Made by a program: the position numbers and the translations under genes. Below the pieces are notes generated by a model that made no database searches, was not told the DNA's origin, and saw nothing but the letters and a program-made list of their open reading frames with translations. From an uncultured Granulicatella sp. (lineage in GTDB: Bacteria > Bacillota > Bacilli > Lactobacillales > Aerococcaceae), in NCBI GenBank assembly GCA_900551535.1, contig URWJ01000061.1, forward strand, positions 1 to 8,149: a stretch of 8,149 bases of DNA, written 5' to 3'. Below are positions 5,384 to 8,149 of the stretch, one piece after another (the stretch's first letter is position 1; each line of letters begins with the position of its first letter).

Positions 5384-5409
5384 AGACAGCCCTCCTTACT
5401 TTTGTGTTT

Positions 5410-5438
5410 ATGGTAGCACAGGAAGGAACCCACTTCAA
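5410..5438 (-). promoter_or_regulatory. Promoter of the GNAT-HIT operon
   Basis: On the - strand a -35 TTGAAG (5433-5438) and a -10 TACCAT (5410-5415) have exactly 17 bases between them. They lie just behind the terminator of the upstream gene and about 27 bases before the start codon. Confidence 0.6.
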
Positions 5439-5441
5439 TAC

Positions 5442-5477
5442 AAAAAAGGAACTAAGCTATAAATTAGCCTAATTCCT
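5442..5477 (-). terminator. Rho-independent terminator after the 174-residue membrane protein
   Basis: A 12-bp stem, AGGAACTAAGCT (5447-5458) with AGCCTAATTCCT (5466-5477), including two G-T type pairs on the transcript, surrounds a 7-base loop. Read on the - strand it ends in six T residues. It probably also ends the yhaN-yhaM transcript, because no strong terminator is visible after yhaM. Confidence 0.85.
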
Positions 5478-5503
5478 CTTAAATCAATCTAACCACTTTC
5501 TAA

Positions 5504-6028
5504 TTATGGTGCAGTATTAGCTTTCTCAGCTCTTTTTATACTTTCTGGAGTAAATTCTCGTTTTTCAAAAATAAATGAATTGATTTCGCTAGTTCCCGTC
5601 ATGTAACCCTCGTTATCCACTTCCTTAATAGTGATAGTGATATGAAGTCCTTTGGGTCTAGTTTCAACAGATACCGTTTTTAGCAAAGTTTTCCTTTTTC
5701 CTTGATATACATAATCTAAATAGAATGGAGAAACACTTCTTTCTGATTTAGAAATGTCTACTGCTCCCTTTGTTCTAGAATTAGCTGCTAAGTTTTTTAA
5801 ATACACCCGATCCTCTGGAGAGTTAATGTCGTTCTGAGAATACTCACCAATAATCAATTCTTCGATATTCTGATTTGATTGATTGATGATTTCATAAGAA
5901 AACAAAGCATCATCATTATATTTTGGACGAGTAAAACTAAACACAATCCATAATAGACCGAATAATACAAGGCCTACCGCAAATTGTAAAATCAATTTTA
6001 ATAGTTTTTTTGAACCAAATGTTTTCAT
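5504..6028 (-). CDS. Unrecognised membrane-anchored protein, 174 residues
   Basis: I do not recognise this family. The protein has a short positively charged N-terminus (MKTFGSKKLLK), one hydrophobic segment (about 12-32, LILQFAVGLVLFGLLWIVFSF) and a soluble remainder of about 140 residues rich in alternating polar and hydrophobic stretches, such as LHITITIKEVD, suggesting a beta-sandwich-like domain. Charge around the segment favours the C-terminal part being outside the cell. There is no lipobox cysteine and no LPXTG motif. Start ATG (6026-6028) has GAGGTG about 5 bases upstream. It lies 89 bases after yhaM on the same strand with no clear terminator between, so it may be read with yhaN-yhaM. 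It is probably expressed, given a good ribosome binding site and its own terminator. Confidence 0.8.
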   Translation of the reverse strand: MKTFGSKKLLKLILQFAVGLVLFGLLWIVFSFTRPKYNDDALFSYEIINQSNQNIEELIIGEYSQNDINSPEDRVYLKNLAANSRTKGAVDISKSERSVSPFYLDYVYQGKRKTLLKTVSVETRPKGLHITITIKEVDNEGYMTGTSEINSFIFEKREFTPESIKRAEKANTAP

Positions 6029-6074
6029 TTCACACCTCGATTAAAAGAGTGTCGGTTGGAGCATTGCTGGTAAT

Positions 6075-6091
6075 ATTGATGGCTTATCAAT
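6075..6091. repeat. Short inverted repeat in the yhaM-downstream spacer
   Basis: ATTGAT (6075-6080) and ATCAAT (6086-6091) form a 6-bp inverted repeat around a 5-base gap. No T-tract follows on the - strand, so a terminator is unlikely. It may be an operator or chance in AT-rich DNA. No convincing promoter for the downstream gene was found in this 89-base spacer. Confidence 0.35.
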
Positions 6092-6117
6092 TTACACATA
6101 CTATCAAACTTTTATTC

Positions 6118-7074
6118 TTACTCATGGGATATTGGTTTATAAAACGAGCGGTTATCTAAACCAAATACACGCTCTGAGAATGCGCCTGGTTCTGTCTTAT
6201 CGAGTGCATTCGACATCATTGTAATCGTCGCATCTAACAAGTCGATATGGTGTAATACTTCTGCTTCTAATAATTGCGGACGTACTGGTGAACCGTATTC
6301 GAGTTTGCCGTGGTGAGCTAGAACGAGATGTTTTAATAAAAGCACATCTTCTTGATTTTCATCGATATCAAGTTCTTCACAGGCTTTTGTAATCTCTTCA
6401 TCCATGATTACGATATGGCCGAGTAAGTTCCCTTTCAATGTGTATTCAGTACCGATTGCGCCTGTTAATTCCATCGTTTTACCAATATCATGTAAAATCA
6501 CACCAGAATATAATAATGAACGGTTGATTTGGGTGTATTGTGTTGCGATGGCTTTAGCAAGGCGTAACATCGATACTGTGTGGAAACTTAGCCCACCTAC
6601 AAACGCATGGTGGTGACGTTTCGCTGCAGGAAATTCGAAGAAGGGTTCTTGGTATTTTTTCAAGATATTATGGACGATACGACGCAAATATGGATTTGTG
6701 ATATCGAACATAATTTGGTTCACTTCTTCTTCCATTTCTTCCTTCGTCATTGGAGCGTGTTCTACGAAATGGCTCGCAGATGTTGGCTCGCCTTTTGCAG
6801 CGTCAGTAAGTCGAAGGCTGACAATTTTCACTTGTGGCGAATTATTGTACATTTCGCGTTTTCCGTTCACAACTACAACTTTTCCTGGTACGTATTTAGC
6901 AATATCATCTGACGTGGCAGACCAATATTTTCCGTCCATTTGACCGGATTGATCTTGGAACGTGAAGGCGATAAACGGATTGCCATTTTTTGCCATGCGC
7001 ACATCTGCAGATTTAATCAATAGGCAGATTTCGAAACTCTCGTCCACATTGTATTCATATAATTTTTTTGTCAT
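6118..7074 (-). CDS. yhaM: 3'-5' exoribonuclease YhaM
   Basis: A 318-residue protein matching the full length of YhaM, a manganese-dependent 3'-5' exoribonuclease of Bacillota that trims short single-stranded 3' ends of RNA. The N-terminal half is an OB-fold nucleic-acid-binding domain (about 15-95, containing FIAFTFQDQSGQMDGKYWSAT). The C-terminal half is an HD metal-dependent phosphohydrolase domain. Candidate metal ligands are His165 (GGLSFHT), His195-Asp196 (ILHDIGKT), His220 (NLLGHI), His254-His255 (LAHHGKLEYGSP) and Asp278 (HHIDLLDA). The ATG at 7072-7074 follows GAAGG, which lies inside the last codons of yhaN; only 3 bases separate the two genes. The yhaN-yhaM order is conserved in many Bacillota and supports co-expression. 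Confidence 0.96.
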   Translation of the reverse strand: MTKKLYEYNVDESFEICLLIKSADVRMAKNGNPFIAFTFQDQSGQMDGKYWSATSDDIAKYVPGKVVVVNGKREMYNNSPQVKIVSLRLTDAAKGEPTSASHFVEHAPMTKEEMEEEVNQIMFDITNPYLRRIVHNILKKYQEPFFEFPAAKRHHHAFVGGLSFHTVSMLRLAKAIATQYTQINRSLLYSGVILHDIGKTMELTGAIGTEYTLKGNLLGHIVIMDEEITKACEELDIDENQEDVLLLKHLVLAHHGKLEYGSPVRPQLLEAEVLHHIDLLDATITMMSNALDKTEPGAFSERVFGLDNRSFYKPISHE

Positions 7075-7077
7075 GAT

Positions 7078-8149
7078 TTACCTTCTTTCTCTTTCCCCTA
7101 ACTTCAGCACATTCTCTTTAGGTAACTGAAGCGGAACTTCCGTTGTAAAGTAAAAAACTTGTGTTACGCGTGATAGCTCTTCCATTAATTCTAACATAAT
7201 CGATAGGCGTTCTCTATCAAAATTGACGAATCCATCATCGATTAACACTGGAATTTTCATCTTCTTCGCTAATTGGAAAATAAAGGCAAAACGAATCGCG
7301 ACATACAGTTGGTCTAATGCCCCTTTTGAAAGATAGAAAGCTTCCATCCATTGGCCATTTGCCTGCTGCACCTTCGCCTGCGTATCCGTTAAGAGAATCT
7401 TCGTATATTGTCCCATCGTGAGTCGACTAAAGATACGACTCGCCTCATCTAAAATCAATGGCACTCTCGTTGGGACTTTTTCTTCAAGTTGCTTCAAGAT
7501 CCATTTAGCTGCATACACTTGAGTTGCCCAATCCTTCATCGCTTCCTGAGCTTCGAATCGTTCAAAGTCCGCTTCCATTTGAAGAGCTTCTACCTGCTCA
7601 TCTTCTTCCATCAGTTCTGCCTTTGTTTTGAGGCTTACTAGTTGGTCTCTGACTTCTTTACGTCTACTTTCCAACTGCGCCTTCGTGAAAACCTCGTCTT
7701 GAAGTTCTTCTTCAAGCGTTTCACGATGCAAGCTTTCTTTTTCATCACTCGAGAAAATAGCGACTTGCTTTTCAATATAGGCTCTTTTTTGTGACAAGGC
7801 TACTCGATGGTCAAGGGTTGGCAGGTGACTTCTAAAGGCTTCTATCGTTGTAATACCAAGAGGATGTAAACTTTCTAGCAATTCTTCTCTTACTTCTAAT
7901 GCATCTTGTTCTAATTGCGCTAAATGTTGCTCTTTCTTCTGGATACTTTCTTGGAGTTGTTCCATTTTGGCCACTCTTTTTTGAGAATTCATCCATGCTT
8001 CTCGAATGATTCCTAGTTGTTGCTGGACAGTTGCCGGTGCTGTGATCTGTTTATTTTTCCAGAAGTCTTGAGTTTCTTCTTTAAATGCTGAAAGTCTTTC
8101 TTCCAACTGATTCCACTGTGCCTTCTTTTGTATGAAATCATTAACATTA
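7078..8149 (-). CDS. yhaN: AAA/SMC-like ATPase YhaN, C-terminal part only
   Basis: The frame is open to the right edge, so the 5' part lies outside the window; about 356 C-terminal residues are present, while family members are usually 800-1,000 residues. Most of the visible protein is charged heptad-rich coiled coil (KEQHLAQLEQDALEVREELL, then ESRRKEVRDQL). The C-terminal ATPase lobe follows, with an ABC/SMC-type signature (LSKGALDQLYVAIRFAF, about 7290-7340) and Walker B IPVLIDDGFVNFD (about 7215-7250). This layout resembles Rad50/SbcC-type ATPases, and YhaN is normally found with the SbcD-like YhaO and with YhaM. An in-frame TTG at 8106 lies inside the coiled coil and is not the start; 14 more codons are open upstream of it. 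YhaO would be expected further right. The DNA- or RNA-processing role is known only by analogy. Confidence 0.9.
   Translation of the reverse strand, partial: NVNDFIQKKAQWNQLEERLSAFKEETQDFWKNKQITAPATVQQQLGIIREAWMNSQKRVAKMEQLQESIQKKEQHLAQLEQDALEVREELLESLHPLGITTIEAFRSHLPTLDHRVALSQKRAYIEKQVAIFSSDEKESLHRETLEEELQDEVFTKAQLESRRKEVRDQLVSLKTKAELMEEDEQVEALQMEADFERFEAQEAMKDWATQVYAAKWILKQLEEKVPTRVPLILDEASRIFSRLTMGQYTKILLTDTQAKVQQANGQWMEAFYLSKGALDQLYVAIRFAFIFQLAKKMKIPVLIDDGFVNFDRERLSIMLELMEELSRVTQVFYFTTEVPLQLPKENVLKLGERERR

Noticed and set aside
6607..6943. Two overlapping + strand frames opposite yhaM
   Set aside because: They lie antisense to the conserved OB-fold region of yhaM and have cysteine/phenylalanine/tryptophan-rich composition typical of shadow frames.

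Overview
The window is low-GC bacterial DNA. Strong AGGAGG-type ribosome binding sites, short U-tailed terminators, a substrate-binding/permease fusion transporter and the yhaN-yhaM pair all point to the Bacillota. The Lactobacillales are most likely, perhaps a Carnobacteriaceae or Enterococcus relative. The genus is a guess; no rRNA or other marker gene is present.

Layout. On the + strand, positions 1-1492 hold the 3' end of a fused substrate-binding/permease protein and its ATPase (GlnP/GlnQ-type amino acid importer), closed by a strong terminator at 1503-1536. A gene-free stretch of about 500 bases (1493-1993) follows. It contains an imperfect inverted repeat about 320 bases long (1520-1840) with smaller hairpins in its centre, and a perfect 36-base palindrome at 1951-1986. 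All remaining genes are on the - strand. Read in their own direction, from right to left, they form four transcription units: (i) yhaN (5' part missing), yhaM, then an unrecognised membrane-anchored protein, with a terminator at 5442-5477; (ii) a GNAT acetyltransferase and a HIT-family protein, promoter at 5410-5438, terminator at 4337-4366; (iii) an RclA-like flavin disulfide reductase and an Rrf2-family regulator, promoter at 4294-4321 with a candidate operator at 4270-4288, terminator at 2427-2452; (iv) a solitary HigA-like XRE protein with its own operator-bearing promoter, lying between two perfect AT-rich palindromes.

Functional reading. Most of the window is conserved housekeeping or stress-response content: amino acid uptake, a 3'-5' exoribonuclease with its ATPase partner, nucleotide hydrolysis and acetylation. 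The parts most worth a second look are the RclA-Rrf2 pair, which may be an oxidant-responsive module wired differently from E. coli RclR-RclA; the toxin-less HigA-like gene framed by palindromes; and the long composite hairpin between glnQ and that gene, which resembles a MITE-like element or a structured RNA. No CRISPR array, tRNA, rRNA, transposase or prophage gene was seen.
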